NCBI GenBank assembly: GCA_029556915.1
Contig: JAKQIT010000151.1
Span: forward strand, 1-64,000
From: Pseudomonadota bacterium
Lineage (GTDB): Bacteria; Pseudomonadota; Gammaproteobacteria; Burkholderiales; Methylophilaceae
Direction: 5' to 3'
Length of the DNA stretch: 64,000 bases
The translations under genes and the position numbers were made by a program. The notes below the pieces were generated by a model, which ran no database searches, was not told the DNA's origin, and saw only the letters and a program-made list of their open reading frames with translations. Shown here piece by piece: positions 18,087 through 27,393 of the stretch. Numbering within the stretch: position 1 is the first letter of the stretch; the number at the start of each line of letters is the position of its first letter.

Positions 18087-20156
18087 ATGAATAAATACAT
18101 TAAAACGATATTTTGGTTTGCCGTTGCACTGCTAGGTGCTTATGCGTTATCAGGCATTGCTTTAAATCGTGGTGAAAGCATTAATGCCTTGTGGTTAATC
18201 ACCGCCGCCGTGTGCATTTATGCTATTGCTTATCGTTTTTATGCTGCGTGGATAGCGACTAAGGTGTTAATGATAGATGAAACCCGCGCAACACCTGCTG
18301 AGCGCCTAGACAACGGGCGTGATTTTATTCCCACCAACAAATGGGTGGTGTTTGGGCATCATTTCGCGGCCATTGCTGGCCCAGGCCCATTAGTAGGGCC
18401 AACATTAGCGGCCCAATTTGGCTATTTACCTGGCACGCTATGGATTTTAATAGGCGTGGTATTAGGCGGCGCGGTACAAGATATGGTGACCTTGTTTTTC
18501 TCTACCCGTCGCAACGGACGTAGCTTAGGGCAAATGGCGCGCGATGAAATTGGCCCTATAGGTGGCACAGCAGCGCTGGTGGGCACGTTTTTAATAATGG
18601 TTATTTTAATCGCCGTGTTAGGTTTGGTCGTCGTCAATGCCATGAAACACAGCCCTTGGGCAACCTCTACCGTGGCAGCAACCATCCCTATCGCCATGAT
18701 AGTGGGCGTTTACATGCGCAATATTCGCCCAGGACGCGTGCTAGAGGCTTCTGCGATTGGTGTGATATTGCTTTTGCTTTCAGTGGTTGCAGGTGGTTGG
18801 ATTGACCATAATGAAAGCCTGCGAGGCTTTTTTGACCATGATGGTTTGCCACTCGCTTATGCGATTATTGTTTATGGGTTTGCAGCAGCGGTACTCCCTG
18901 TTTGGCTGTTGCTTGCACCACGAGATTATTTATCCACCTTTATGAAACTAGGTACTATTACCTTGTTAGCGGTGGCGATTGTGATTTTACGCCCTGATAT
19001 TCATATGCCAGCACTCACGCAATTTACTGATGGGTCAGGGCCGATTTTTGGTGGCAAGCTATTTCCATTCGTGTTTATCACCATTGCTTGTGGTGCGATT
19101 TCTGGTTTTCATGCCTTAATTTCATCTGGCACTACGCCCAAATTATTGAGCAATGAGCGCGATATTCGTATGATTGGCTATGGCGCAATGTTGCTCGAAA
19201 GTTTTGTGGCGGTTATGGCGATGATTGCCGCGACAGTGTTAGAGCCAGGTATCTTTTTTGCCATTAACAGCCCTGCGGGTGTGGTGGGTAAAGAAGCGAT
19301 AGATGCGGTGGCAAAAATCAATAGCTGGGGATTTGCAGTGACGGTTGAGCAAATGAACCAACTAGCCAAAGATATGGGGGAAAGTAGCTTATTTGCCCGT
19401 ACTGGTGGTGCGCCTAGCTTAGCTGTTGGCATGGCAAGCATATTTGGTAGTGCGTTTGGTAAGCACTTGCTGGCACTGTGGTACCACTTTGCCATTATGT
19501 TTGAGGCGATTTTTATTTTAACTACGCTTGATGCTGGCACGCGCGTAGGGCGCTTTATGTTGCAAGACATGCTGGGCAACTTTAACAAAAAATTAGGCGA
19601 AACGTCTTACATGCCATCTGTTATTTTAACCAGCGCGATTGTTGTGGCAGGCTGGGGTTACTTTTTATATATTGGTGTGATAGACCCCAACGGAGGCGTG
19701 AATATTTTATGGCCATTATTTGGTATTGCGAACCAAATGCTTGCCGCCATTGCCCTATGCGTAGCCACAGGCATTTTAATAAAGTCTGGTAAGTTAAAAT
19801 ATGCTTGGGTCACTGGTTTGCCATTAGTCTGGCTAGTGGTGATTACCAGCACCGCAGCTTGGCAAAAGATTTTTAGTGACGATGTTCGTGTTGGTTTTTT
19901 TGCGGCCGCAAATGATTTGAGCACAAAATTAGCGGCTGGCGTATTGCCGCCAGAAAAAGCCAGTGTTGCGCCGCAGTTGATTTTTAATCAGCATTTAGAT
20001 GCTTATTTAACGCTGTTTTTTGTGGTGGTGTTATGGGTGGTGCTATTTGATATGTTGCGTATGTGTGTGCGACATTTGACAGGGAAGCCAGTGTTAAAAT
20101 TATCCGAAGCACCACATGAACCTAGCAGATTAGTAGAAAACTGGGTGAGGGACTAA
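18087..20156 (+). CDS. cstA: CstA family pyruvate/peptide transporter
   Basis: 689-residue inner-membrane protein with about 16 hydrophobic segments. Family blocks are GHHFAAIAGPGPLVGPTLAAQFG, given here as HHFAAIAGPGPLVGP near residue 90, and HALISSGTTPK near 345. E. coli relatives (CstA, BtsT) take up pyruvate and peptides in carbon starvation. The small gene 7 bp downstream is the usual partner. Confidence 0.93.
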   Translation: MNKYIKTIFWFAVALLGAYALSGIALNRGESINALWLITAAVCIYAIAYRFYAAWIATKVLMIDETRATPAERLDNGRDFIPTNKWVVFGHHFAAIAGPGPLVGPTLAAQFGYLPGTLWILIGVVLGGAVQDMVTLFFSTRRNGRSLGQMARDEIGPIGGTAALVGTFLIMVILIAVLGLVVVNAMKHSPWATSTVAATIPIAMIVGVYMRNIRPGRVLEASAIGVILLLLSVVAGGWIDHNESLRGFFDHDGLPLAYAIIVYGFAAAVLPVWLLLAPRDYLSTFMKLGTITLLAVAIVILRPDIHMPALTQFTDGSGPIFGGKLFPFVFITIACGAISGFHALISSGTTPKLLSNERDIRMIGYGAMLLESFVAVMAMIAATVLEPGIFFAINSPAGVVGKEAIDAVAKINSWGFAVTVEQMNQLAKDMGESSLFARTGGAPSLAVGMASIFGSAFGKHLLALWYHFAIMFEAIFILTTLDAGTRVGRFMLQDMLGNFNKKLGETSYMPSVILTSAIVVAGWGYFLYIGVIDPNGGVNILWPLFGIANQMLAAIALCVATGILIKSGKLKYAWVTGLPLVWLVVITSTAAWQKIFSDDVRVGFFAAANDLSTKLAAGVLPPEKASVAPQLIFNQHLDAYLTLFFVVVLWVVLFDMLRMCVRHLTGKPVLKLSEAPHEPSRLVENWVRD

Positions 20157-20163
20157 AGTTAAC

Positions 20164-20355
20164 ATGCTTAAAAAACTCAAACATTTATGGCATATTGTGC
20201 GGCGCCTTTCAGGAGATGATGCTTATGAGCAATATTTAAAGCACCATGCAGAATTTCATACCGCAAGTGTGGATGTGCCGCCCGCCTTAACGCGTAAAGC
20301 GTTTTATAAACTATGGCAAGATAAACAATGGGATGGCGTTAAACGTTGCTGCTAG
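20164..20355 (+). CDS. YbdD/YjiX family small protein
   Basis: 63-residue protein (MLKKLKHLWHIVRRLSGDDAYEQYLKHH) of the short family encoded directly after cstA in many proteobacteria. The residues AFYKLWQDKQWDGVKRCC form its conserved C-terminus. Strong context support; the molecular role is not established. Confidence 0.88.
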   Translation: MLKKLKHLWHIVRRLSGDDAYEQYLKHHAEFHTASVDVPPALTRKAFYKLWQDKQWDGVKRCC

Positions 20356-20358
20356 TGT

Positions 20359-20547
20359 TTATGAGCAACGATAAATTTTATCAATTTGCATGTCATCCAA
20401 ATCTTGCATATTGCTTGCCTCGTCAATGTAATAGTCTGCGTTGCTCACTTGTGTTTCTACTAAATTAATTGGTGCAGGCTGATATTTAGGCAAAATATAG
20501 CTTAACTCAGTCTCTTTTTTAAAAAACATATCTATTAATTTTTTCAT
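20359..20547 (-). CDS. Small hypothetical protein
   Basis: 62-residue ORF convergent with the ybdD-like gene and only 3 bp from it. A good AGGAAATG box precedes the ATG, which supports translation. It is acidic in the second half (YYIDEASNMQDLDDMQIDKIY). No family is recognised. The 219 bp upstream, to the lgt stop, are AT-rich and hold no other gene. Confidence 0.5.
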   Translation of the reverse strand: MKKLIDMFFKKETELSYILPKYQPAPINLVETQVSNADYYIDEASNMQDLDDMQIDKIYRCS

Positions 20548-20766
20548 TTTTCATTTCCTATCAAAAAACATGTGAGTGCTTGATGATATAAATGCAATGC
20601 GCGTGCCAACGCATATTGAAAATTAAAAGATAGATTTTTAACTTATAACTAATTGAAATGAATAATAAAAATTAAATAATTGGTCAAAATAAAAAGCAGC
20701 TAATTGCAACCGAAAGTGTCATAAAATAAATCAACTTGTTAGCTTTTCAACAAATGTAAAAAAGGG

Positions 20767-21552
20767 TCAAGCAAACTTTTGCTTATACGCTTGAACCCAC
20801 ATCCAAATGCCAGCCAAAATCATGGGTAAACTTAACCATTGCCCCATACTTAAGCCCAAAGAAAGCAAGCCTAAATAACTGTCTGGCTCGCGCGCGAATT
20901 CAACTATAAAACGCCCCGCACCATAACCGATTAAAAATACTGCAGATATAGCACCCACGGGGCGCTGCTTTTTAGAAAACCACCATAGCACACCAAAAAG
21001 CACGATGCCTTCTAAAGCAAATTGGTATAACTGCGATGGGTGGCGCGGCAAATCGCCGGCATGTTGAAATATCATCCCCCAAGGCACATCGGTTGTTCTG
21101 CCCCAAAGTTCGCCATTGATAAAATTACCCATGCGGCCAGCCCCAAGCCCTAAAGGCACAAGTGGTGCAACAAAGTCCATAATGCGTAGCCACTTGAGCT
21201 TGTATTTGCGTGAAAAAAACCACATGGCTACTAAAACACCTAAAAATCCACCATGAAAGCTCATGCCACCTTGCCACACCTTAAGAATATCTAAAGGGTT
21301 TGCTAGATAATGCGCTGGCTGATAAAACAAGATAAACCCTAAACGCCCGCCTAAAACCACGCCCAGCGCCCCCAAAAATAGCGCATCATCTAACATGGGC
21401 AGTGTCCAGCCGTGCCATTTTCGGTGCTGAATTTGCAATTTTCCCAAGGCAAAAAAGGCTAAAAATGCCGTTAAATACATTAGCCCATACCAGTGTATGC
21501 CAAATGAGCCAATGTGAATTGCAACAGGGTCAAACTGTGGATGAACAAGCAT
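20767..21552 (-). CDS. lgt: Prolipoprotein diacylglyceryl transferase
   Basis: Inner-membrane enzyme that transfers diacylglycerol from phosphatidylglycerol to the lipobox cysteine of prolipoproteins, the first step of lipoprotein maturation. The signature [14 protein letters not shown] (near residue 140) and [11 protein letters not shown] (near 95) are intact; 261 residues with seven hydrophobic segments fit the family. Confidence 0.96.
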   Translation of the reverse strand: MLVHPQFDPVAIHIGSFGIHWYGLMYLTAFLAFFALGKLQIQHRKWHGWTLPMLDDALFLGALGVVLGGRLGFILFYQPAHYLANPLDILKVWQGGMSFHGGFLGVLVAMWFFSRKYKLKWLRIMDFVAPLVPLGLGAGRMGNFINGELWGRTTDVPWGMIFQHAGDLPRHPSQLYQFALEGIVLFGVLWWFSKKQRPVGAISAVFLIGYGAGRFIVEFAREPDSYLGLLSLGLSMGQWLSLPMILAGIWMWVQAYKQKFA

Positions 21553-21857
21553 ATGCGTGCGATTTAAAGTGAAAGAAGAATTTTACCTAAGTTTTGCGTA
21601 ATCGTAATAATTAAACGGAGCTAACCGAGCGTTACTTGTGAAATACGCGAAGCGCCGCTACGGGATAAATTTTGAAATTTTCCAGAAAAATTTAACTATA
21701 AAAATTACTAAAATCACGCCGAGAGCAAAACGTCGCCTCTGGAAGCCAGTATCTATGAGGCTTGCAGAGGTGTGCAAAAGAAGTGGTATTAAATTGAGCT
21801 ATTAATGTTGATTTAAATGACAGATTATCAAGTCCACTTTTACAGTAAAATACGACT
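21553..21857. other. Gene-free gap between lgt and pyrD
   Basis: 305 bp between divergent genes. It contains hairpin repeat copy 5 (21735-21770) and must hold the promoters of both genes; no convincing -35/-10 pair was identified. A short minus-strand ORF at 21692-21880 overlaps the pyrD start and is treated as noise. Confidence 0.5.
21735..21770 (+). repeat. Dispersed hairpin repeat, copy 5
   Basis: A 36-bp hairpin with arms GCCTCTGGAAGCC and GGCTTGCAGAGG around AGTATCTATGA. On its right is AAAAGAAG, the inverted form of the TCTTCTTTT flank of copies 2 and 3. Confidence 0.8.
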
Positions 21858-22874
21858 ATGACACTATACAATTTAACCAAACCTTTGCTTTTTCAGTTTG
21901 ATGCTGAAAAAGTGCATGACTTCACTTTAAAAACGTTAAAAAACACAGAAAAACTGGGACTGTTATCACTCTACCCAACAGCGCCAAAGTGCCAATCTAG
22001 GCAAGTGATGGGCATTAATTTCCCTAACCCAGTTGGTTTGGCTGCTGGGTTAGATAAAAATGGCGCGGTAATTGATGGCATGGCCGCATTAGGTTTTGGC
22101 TTTATTGAAGTGGGCACGGTAACGCCGCGCCCACAGCCTGGAAACCCAAAACCACGACTATTTCGCGTACCAGAGGCTTTGGGTGTGATTAACCGCTTTG
22201 GTTTTAACAACAAGGGTGTGGACCACTTAATTGAAAATGTAAAAGCAGCAAAATTTAAGGGCGTGCTTGGCATCAATATAGGTAAAAATTTTGATACGCC
22301 TATTGAAAACGCGGTAGATGATTATTTAATTGGCATGCAAAAAGTCTATGCCCATGCTAGCTATATTACGGTGAATATTTCATCACCAAACACCAAAAAT
22401 TTACGGGCATTACAAGAAAAAGAGGCGCTATCGAGCTTACTTGCGGCGCTTAAACTAGAGCAAACCAAGCTAAAAAATCAGCACGGAAAGTATGTACCAA
22501 TCGCGCTCAAAATTGCGCCAGATTTAACACTTGAACTAGTGAATGAAATTGCAGATTTGCTGCTAGAACATCAATTTGATGGAGTTATTGCGACTAATAC
22601 TACCCTAGCGCGTGATATGGTAAACGGAATGTCGCATGCTGAAGAGGCTGGAGGCCTATCTGGTGCGCCTGTGAAAGAAAAGTCAACCTTAGTAATTCAG
22701 CAGTTATCTCAACGCTTGCAAGGTGCTGTGCCTATTATTGGCGTAGGCGGTATTTTAACTGGTGCAGACGCAGCAGAAAAAATAGCTGCAGGGGCAAGTT
22801 TAGTGCAGGTGTATAGCGGCCTGATTTACCAAGGCCCATCGTTAATACATGAGGTTTGCCGAAGCTTAGGTTAG
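21858..22874 (+). CDS. pyrD: Dihydroorotate dehydrogenase, quinone-dependent (class 2)
   Basis: Fourth step of pyrimidine synthesis: membrane-associated FMN enzyme oxidising dihydroorotate to orotate with quinone. The N-terminal membrane-binding helices are followed by [18 protein letters not shown], and the active-site serine lies in [14 protein letters not shown] near residue 175. [11 protein letters not shown] and [12 protein letters not shown] are the phosphate-binding end of the barrel. 338 residues, normal for class 2. Confidence 0.96.
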   Translation: MTLYNLTKPLLFQFDAEKVHDFTLKTLKNTEKLGLLSLYPTAPKCQSRQVMGINFPNPVGLAAGLDKNGAVIDGMAALGFGFIEVGTVTPRPQPGNPKPRLFRVPEALGVINRFGFNNKGVDHLIENVKAAKFKGVLGINIGKNFDTPIENAVDDYLIGMQKVYAHASYITVNISSPNTKNLRALQEKEALSSLLAALKLEQTKLKNQHGKYVPIALKIAPDLTLELVNEIADLLLEHQFDGVIATNTTLARDMVNGMSHAEEAGGLSGAPVKEKSTLVIQQLSQRLQGAVPIIGVGGILTGADAAEKIAAGASLVQVYSGLIYQGPSLIHEVCRSLG

Positions 22875-22992
22875 GTGGTTTTTGGCGTACTTCCGCTTTT
22901 ATATCTTTCGTATGCCACGCACGCTTCAGTGATCATTAAGTATGAATTAGCGTGAAGATGTTAAAAATTTAAGCTGTTAAGTTGCTGCTTAG

Positions 22993-23901
22993 CTATAAGG
23001 CGTTAATAATTTCACCGGCATGATCTAACACAAATTGGCGGAACACTTCAACGGCAAGTGAATGTTCACGTCTATTTGGAGTCACCACATGCCATTCACG
23101 CATGACAGGGGTATCCTGAATATCCAAAATAATGAGCTGCTTATTGCGTAACTCTTGAACAATAGTATGGGATGATACAAACGAAACCCCTAAGTTTGCG
23201 ATGACAGCTTGTTTAATGGTTTCGTTTCCAGAAATCTCAATGCGTACCAGAGGCGTTAAGTTATGGGTCACGAAAAACTTCTCCATTACATAGCGTGTAC
23301 CAGAACCTTGCTCTCTTGTAATCACTTCTAGACGATTGAGCACCTCTGTGCTGAGGTTTTTTTGAAAAGCTAAGGGGTGATGGGTGCTGGCAATAAATAC
23401 ATGAGGATGCTTAGCAAAAACTTCAGTTTGTGCACTTAGCGTCGCTGGTGGCTTACCCATAATTGCAATATCAATTTCACCGTTATGCAGCAGTTGGATA
23501 AGTTGTTCGCGATTTTTGACATCCACTTTTAGTTGCACATTTGGATAAATTTTCTGAAACTCCACCAATACAGTAGGAAAAAAATAACGCGTAGTACTAA
23601 CAAGTCCAATACGCAAAGGCTTCATTTCTTTACCGCGTAATTTATCAATGGCTTCTTTTGCTTGATCTAAAGTGCTCATGACTTTAATTGCATAGATCAA
23701 AAAATGCTCGCCCTCTAAGGTCAATTTAATTTTTTTGTTGTCTCTATTAAATAGCTTGGTATCAAAGTCTTTTTCCATCTCTTTCATTTGTAGTGAAACA
23801 GCGGCAGCAGTAATGTTAAGCTCATCTGCTGCCTTAGAAAAACTAAGGTGCTTTGCTGCACAGATAAAAATTTTAATTTGACGTAGCGTTAAATTTTTCA
23901 T
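22993..23901 (-). CDS. LysR-type regulator, CbbR-like
   Basis: 302-residue LysR regulator. The N-terminal winged helix reads LTLRQIKIFICAAKHLSFSKAADELNITAAAVSLQ in overlapping pieces (RQIKIFICAAKHLSFSKAA; NITAAAVSLQMKEME), and the effector-binding domain begins near residue 90. It is divergent from fbp-fba-tpiA with a palindromic intergenic region, the arrangement of CbbR next to cbb operons, so control of these sugar-phosphate genes is inferred. No RuBisCO or phosphoribulokinase gene is in the window. Confidence 0.85.
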   Translation of the reverse strand: MKNLTLRQIKIFICAAKHLSFSKAADELNITAAAVSLQMKEMEKDFDTKLFNRDNKKIKLTLEGEHFLIYAIKVMSTLDQAKEAIDKLRGKEMKPLRIGLVSTTRYFFPTVLVEFQKIYPNVQLKVDVKNREQLIQLLHNGEIDIAIMGKPPATLSAQTEVFAKHPHVFIASTHHPLAFQKNLSTEVLNRLEVITREQGSGTRYVMEKFFVTHNLTPLVRIEISGNETIKQAVIANLGVSFVSSHTIVQELRNKQLIILDIQDTPVMREWHVVTPNRREHSLAVEVFRQFVLDHAGEIINAL

Positions 23902-23929
23902 GAATAAAATTTAATAAATAGATAAGTAG

Positions 23930-23975
23930 TTAAGTAAAACTTAATTATCACATAAAAATATATCGTTTTACTTAA
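23930..23975. promoter_or_regulatory. Probable LysR operator between the regulator gene and fbp
   Basis: A perfect 11-bp inverted repeat: TTAAGTAAAAC (23930-23940) and GTTTTACTTAA (23965-23975), spaced by 24 bp. The first arm is itself part of a 15-bp palindrome (TTAAGT-AAA-ACTTAA). Two dyad half-sites in a divergent LysR promoter region are what a regulator tetramer would occupy. Binding is inferred. Confidence 0.65.
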
Positions 23976-24014
23976 AGTTAAATAGTTTCTAAAGTTATCA
24001 ACAATCACTAAAAC

Positions 24015-25043
24015 ATGGATAGTGGAAACATGAACAATAAAAGTTTAGAAAGTTATCTAGAAACGGCATGCGCTAGCCTTTCATACGGTGAAGCCTTAGC
24101 GAAGCTGGTATTAGCCGCGGCAAAAGCTAGTATTGAATTAGCCCATTTGCTGGCTAAAAGTAATTTAACGGGTGATACCGAAAAATTGAGCAACAAAAAT
24201 GTACAAGGCGAATATCAAATGCGATTAGATGTAATAAGCAATGATATTTTTGTAAAAGCGTTTAAGGCATCTAACGTGGTGGCGGGAATCGTTTCTGAGG
24301 AGCTAGAAGATGCCGTAATCTTCAATATTGAAGGAAATCAATACCCATTTCTGGTGGCTTTTGACCCATTAGATGGCTCGTCAAACATAGCTGTGAACGG
24401 CATTGTAGGCTCAATTTTCTCAATCTTACCTGCACCCATTCATGGTGCAATAGATGCTCAGGCCTTTTTGCAGGCAGGCAAATCACAATTAGCGGCGCTT
24501 TATGTAATTTATGGGCCAGCCACTATGTTGGTGATATCAATTGGCAATGGCACGCAAGCTTTTACTTTAGATGCGGCGACAAACACTTTTTATTTAACCC
24601 AAGCCAACATCAATATTAGCCCGCAAACGAGTGAATTTGCTATTAACGCTAGCAATGAACGCTTTTGGGAAAAGCCCATCATTCGCTATATCGCGGAGTG
24701 TCTTGACGGTAAAGCAGGGCTTAGGGCACGTGATTTTAATATGCGCTGGACGGCCAGTATGGTGGCTGATGTGCATCGCATTTTAATGCGAGGAGGCGTA
24801 TTTTTATATCCCAAAGACAATAAGCAGCCCACTAAAGCAGGCAGACTGCGTTTGCTCTACGAAGCCAACCCCATGAGCATGCTAGTTGAGCAAGCGCATG
24901 GTAAAAGCTCAACTGGCCGAATGCGTATTTTAGACATTCAACCCACTGAAATACATGAGCGTGTCGCGGTGATTTTAGGTTCTGAGCAAGAAGTAAGCTT
25001 GATAGCGCAATATCATCAGTTATACGATCAACAAAAAGGATAA
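24015..25043 (+). CDS. fbp: Fructose-1,6-bisphosphatase class I
   Basis: Hydrolyses fructose-1,6-bisphosphate to fructose-6-phosphate in gluconeogenesis and sugar-phosphate cycles. The metal-binding motif [15 protein letters not shown] (near residue 115) and the substrate-binding stretch [13 protein letters not shown] are present. The 342 residues are normal. An alternative ATG at 24030 would remove five residues. It heads fbp-fba-tpiA (gap to fba 5 bp), divergent from the LysR gene. Confidence 0.95.
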   Translation: MDSGNMNNKSLESYLETACASLSYGEALAKLVLAAAKASIELAHLLAKSNLTGDTEKLSNKNVQGEYQMRLDVISNDIFVKAFKASNVVAGIVSEELEDAVIFNIEGNQYPFLVAFDPLDGSSNIAVNGIVGSIFSILPAPIHGAIDAQAFLQAGKSQLAALYVIYGPATMLVISIGNGTQAFTLDAATNTFYLTQANINISPQTSEFAINASNERFWEKPIIRYIAECLDGKAGLRARDFNMRWTASMVADVHRILMRGGVFLYPKDNKQPTKAGRLRLLYEANPMSMLVEQAHGKSSTGRMRILDIQPTEIHERVAVILGSEQEVSLIAQYHQLYDQQKG

Positions 25044-25048
25044 ACGCA

Positions 25049-26098
25049 ATGGCACTAATTTCGCTTAAACAATTACTTGATCATGCGGCTGAACACAGCT
25101 ATGGGTTACCCGCTTTTAATGTCAACAACATGGAGCAAATACAAGCCATAATGCAAGCGGCAGATCAAGTAAACAGCCCGGTGATTATGCAAGCTTCAGC
25201 TGGCGCGAGAAAATACGCAGGTGAAGTTTTTTTAAGAAAAATGATTGAAGCCGCAATCGAGCAATATCCGCATATTCCTGTGTGCATGCATCAAGATCAT
25301 GGTGTCTCGCCAGTAGTTTGCCAAGCGGCTATTCATAGTGGATTTTCTAGTGTGATGATGGATGGCTCACTATTAGCTGATGGTAAAACACCATCAAGCT
25401 ATGAATACAATATAGAAGTGACTAAACGTGTTGTTGAGCTAGCCCACGCAGTTGGTGTGTCTGTAGAAGGTGAGTTAGGTTGTTTAGGATCGTTAGAAAC
25501 AGGGCAAGCAGGTGAAGAGGATGGCAGTGGTGCCCAAGGTGTTTTACATGAGTCACAATTATTAACAGACCCAGAAGAGGCTGCACAATTTTTAAAAGCC
25601 ACAAAAATAGATGCGCTAGCTATTGCTATTGGTACTAGCCATGGCGCTTATAAATTTAGCCGCCCACCCAGTGGTGATTTACTATCAATTGAAAGGATTA
25701 AAGCCATCCATCAGCGCATTCCAAATACACATTTAGTGTTACACGGCTCATCAAGCGTTTCACAAGAAATTTTAGCGACCATTCGCCAATATGGAGGAAA
25801 CATCAAAGAAACTTATGGTGTGCCAGTTACTGAAATTGTTGAAGGTATTAAAAATGGTGTGCGTAAAGTCAATATTGATACGGATATTCGCCTTGCGATG
25901 ACGGCTGCTTTGCGCCAAAAATTGGTTGAAAACCCTGAAGAGTTTGATCCGCGTGAATTATTTAAACTAGCAGTAATTGAAGTCAAAAAACTATGTATCA
26001 ATCGATTCGAGACCTTTGGTAGTGCTGGGCGCGCAAGCCAGATTAAGGTAATTTCTCTTGATAAGATGGCCTCACGTTATGCTAAAGGTGAAATTTGA
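25049..26098 (+). CDS. fba: Fructose-bisphosphate aldolase class II
   Basis: Zinc-dependent aldolase joining glyceraldehyde-3-phosphate and dihydroxyacetone phosphate. It begins [19 protein letters not shown] and has the zinc/substrate motif VCMHQDHG near residue 80, [13 protein letters not shown] near 140 and [10 protein letters not shown] near 230. The 349 residues match the longer subtype seen in Calvin-cycle and methylotroph bacteria. The stop overlaps the tpiA start. Confidence 0.95.
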   Translation: MALISLKQLLDHAAEHSYGLPAFNVNNMEQIQAIMQAADQVNSPVIMQASAGARKYAGEVFLRKMIEAAIEQYPHIPVCMHQDHGVSPVVCQAAIHSGFSSVMMDGSLLADGKTPSSYEYNIEVTKRVVELAHAVGVSVEGELGCLGSLETGQAGEEDGSGAQGVLHESQLLTDPEEAAQFLKATKIDALAIAIGTSHGAYKFSRPPSGDLLSIERIKAIHQRIPNTHLVLHGSSSVSQEILATIRQYGGNIKETYGVPVTEIVEGIKNGVRKVNIDTDIRLAMTAALRQKLVENPEEFDPRELFKLAVIEVKKLCINRFETFGSAGRASQIKVISLDKMASRYAKGEI

Positions 26099-26922
26099 TG
26101 AGACGTAAATTGGTCGTTGGCAATTGGAAACTAAACGGAAATTTAGCTAAAAATCAGTCTCTCATTTCTGCGCTTGTGAGCAAGCTTAAAGCAGAACATG
26201 CGGCAGATTATGCAGTGTGTGTGCCATTTACTTATTTGTTCCAAGCGCAAGCCTTGCTTGCAGGCACCAATATTAGTTGGGGCGCGCAAAATGCCAGTCA
26301 ATTTGAGTCTGGTGCTTACACATCATCTATTTCAGCGAGCATGATTGCAGAGTTTGGCTGCCAATATGTGATTATTGGCCACTCAGAAAGACGTACATTA
26401 AGTAATGAAAGTAATCAAAAAGCCGCAAGAAGAGTGGCTAGAGTAGTAGAGTCGGGCTTAATACCCATTTATTGTGTGGGTGAGACTTTAGAGGAGCACA
26501 ACGCTGGCACTTCAAAAAATGTGGTTAAAAATCAAATTATAGCCATTACGCATGGCCTAGAAGATGATGTTTTTGCACGGGCAAAAGAAATCGGCATAGT
26601 GATTGCCTATGAGCCCGTTTGGGCTATTGGTAGTGGCCAAGCCGCAACGCCAAGTCAAGCACAAGATATGCACCTATTTATTAGAGGTTTAATAGCAAAG
26701 GTTGATAAAGATTTTGCAGAAAAAATCAAAATCATTTACGGTGGAAGCATGACACCTCATAACGCAGCTGCCCTACTTTCTATGGCAGATGTAGATGGTG
26801 GTTTGATAGGACGCTGTGCATTATCAGCAGATGATTTTAGCAAAATTTGTATTGTAGCGGGCAAGGTAAGTCAAGTTAGCTTGACAAATATGGCTGATAA
26901 CGGGAAAAAAGCGCTTATTTAA
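26095..26922 (+). CDS. tpiA: Triosephosphate isomerase
   Basis: Interconverts glyceraldehyde-3-phosphate and dihydroxyacetone phosphate. Catalytic landmarks are GNWKLNG (Lys near 11), IIGHSERR (His near 98) and [11 protein letters not shown] (Glu near 170). At 275 residues it is a little longer than the usual 250 because of a C-terminal extension after the GGxIG phosphate site. It overlaps fba by 4 bp, so aldolase and isomerase are translationally coupled. secG, often next to tpiA, is absent here. Confidence 0.95.
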   Translation: MMRRKLVVGNWKLNGNLAKNQSLISALVSKLKAEHAADYAVCVPFTYLFQAQALLAGTNISWGAQNASQFESGAYTSSISASMIAEFGCQYVIIGHSERRTLSNESNQKAARRVARVVESGLIPIYCVGETLEEHNAGTSKNVVKNQIIAITHGLEDDVFARAKEIGIVIAYEPVWAIGSGQAATPSQAQDMHLFIRGLIAKVDKDFAEKIKIIYGGSMTPHNAAALLSMADVDGGLIGRCALSADDFSKICIVAGKVSQVSLTNMADNGKKALI

Positions 26923-27065
26923 ATTTTCTATAAGTGTAAAAGAAAAATAATTAGACTTAGAGGCAGTGAGCGCTATCGTTAGCTTCGCTAACAGAGATGT
27001 TGTATGACTTTAGAAAAACATAGAATTTAATTTTAAATTACGATTATCCGGCCACTATAAATGGT

Positions 27066-27100
27066 CAAGGGGTTACGAATAGTTCGTAACCCCTTGTTTT
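27066..27100 (+). terminator. Strong intrinsic terminator
   Basis: A perfect 14-bp stem CAAGGGGTTACGAA/TTCGTAACCCCTTG with a 3-base loop (TAG) is followed by TTTT on the plus strand. It can stop fbp-fba-tpiA transcription and also lies just past the 3' end of the tRNA fragment on the opposite strand. Confidence 0.9.
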
Positions 27101-27102
27101 AT

Positions 27103-27147
27103 TGGTAGGGTGTGCGGGGATCGAACCCACGACAAACGGATTAAAAG
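27103..27147 (-). tRNA. tRNA-Lys(TTT) 3'-half fragment, displaced by integration
   Basis: Read on the minus strand this is the anticodon loop CTTTTAA, the 3' side of the anticodon stem TCCGT, a variable loop, the T arm GTGGG-TTCGATC-CCCGC, the 3' acceptor strand and ACCA. The match stops exactly at the 5' edge of the anticodon loop; the next bases do not form the other side of the stem and no 5' half follows. It cannot be a functional tRNA and is best read as a displaced att-site half. Confidence 0.8.
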
Positions 27148-27180
27148 TTGTTATAACCAATTGATTATTAATGTTATTTA

Positions 27181-27220
27181 CTCGCCATCTCTCGCCAACC
27201 CTCGCTGACACTCGTCAAAG
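27181..27220 (+). repeat. Four direct repeats phased at 10 bp beside the tRNA fragment
   Basis: Successive decamers CTCGCCATCT, CTCGCCAACC, CTCGCTGACA, CTCGTCAAAG share CTCG at exact 10-bp spacing. Their place 34 bp inside the tRNA half-site suggests arm-type binding sites of a tyrosine integrase or its accessory protein. That role is inference; no integrase gene is in the window. Confidence 0.55.
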
Positions 27221-27393
27221 TTGTCACGTTTAAGATTTTCGAATGGCAACAACCGGCCAAAGCAGCCAGTCATATACTTCACTCATGGCCCAGAGAAGAT
27301 AATCAATTTATTCAATAATTTTCAATAGCATTAAAATTCAATTACAATTGATCCAATTACAGTGCGTCTCTATTTTAGATTTTAGGCATTCCT

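Larger units (their letters stand above)
26923..27393. other. Gene-free junction between host operon and accessory DNA
   Basis: 471 bp without a protein gene. In order it holds a small hairpin near 26978-26992 (GTTAGC-TTC-GCTAAC), a strong terminator (27066-27100), a tRNA-Lys 3' fragment (27103-27147), four 10-bp-phased repeats (27181-27220), and AT-rich sequence that probably contains the promoter of the gene at 27394. Confidence 0.6.

Noticed and set aside
22993..26922. A Calvin-cycle operon
   Set aside because: Only the regulator, fbp, fba and tpiA are present; no RuBisCO or phosphoribulokinase gene is in the window, and these enzymes equally serve gluconeogenesis or the RuMP cycle.
26960..27000. 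GTTAGC/GCTAAC hairpin after tpiA as a further copy of the early-gene palindrome
   Set aside because: It shares only six bases with GCTAACGGTTAGC, has a different spacer and lies in host DNA; the likeness is judged chance.
27103..27147. A functional tRNA gene
   Set aside because: Only the 3' half from the anticodon loop onward is present; the D arm, 5' acceptor strand and 5' anticodon stem are missing.
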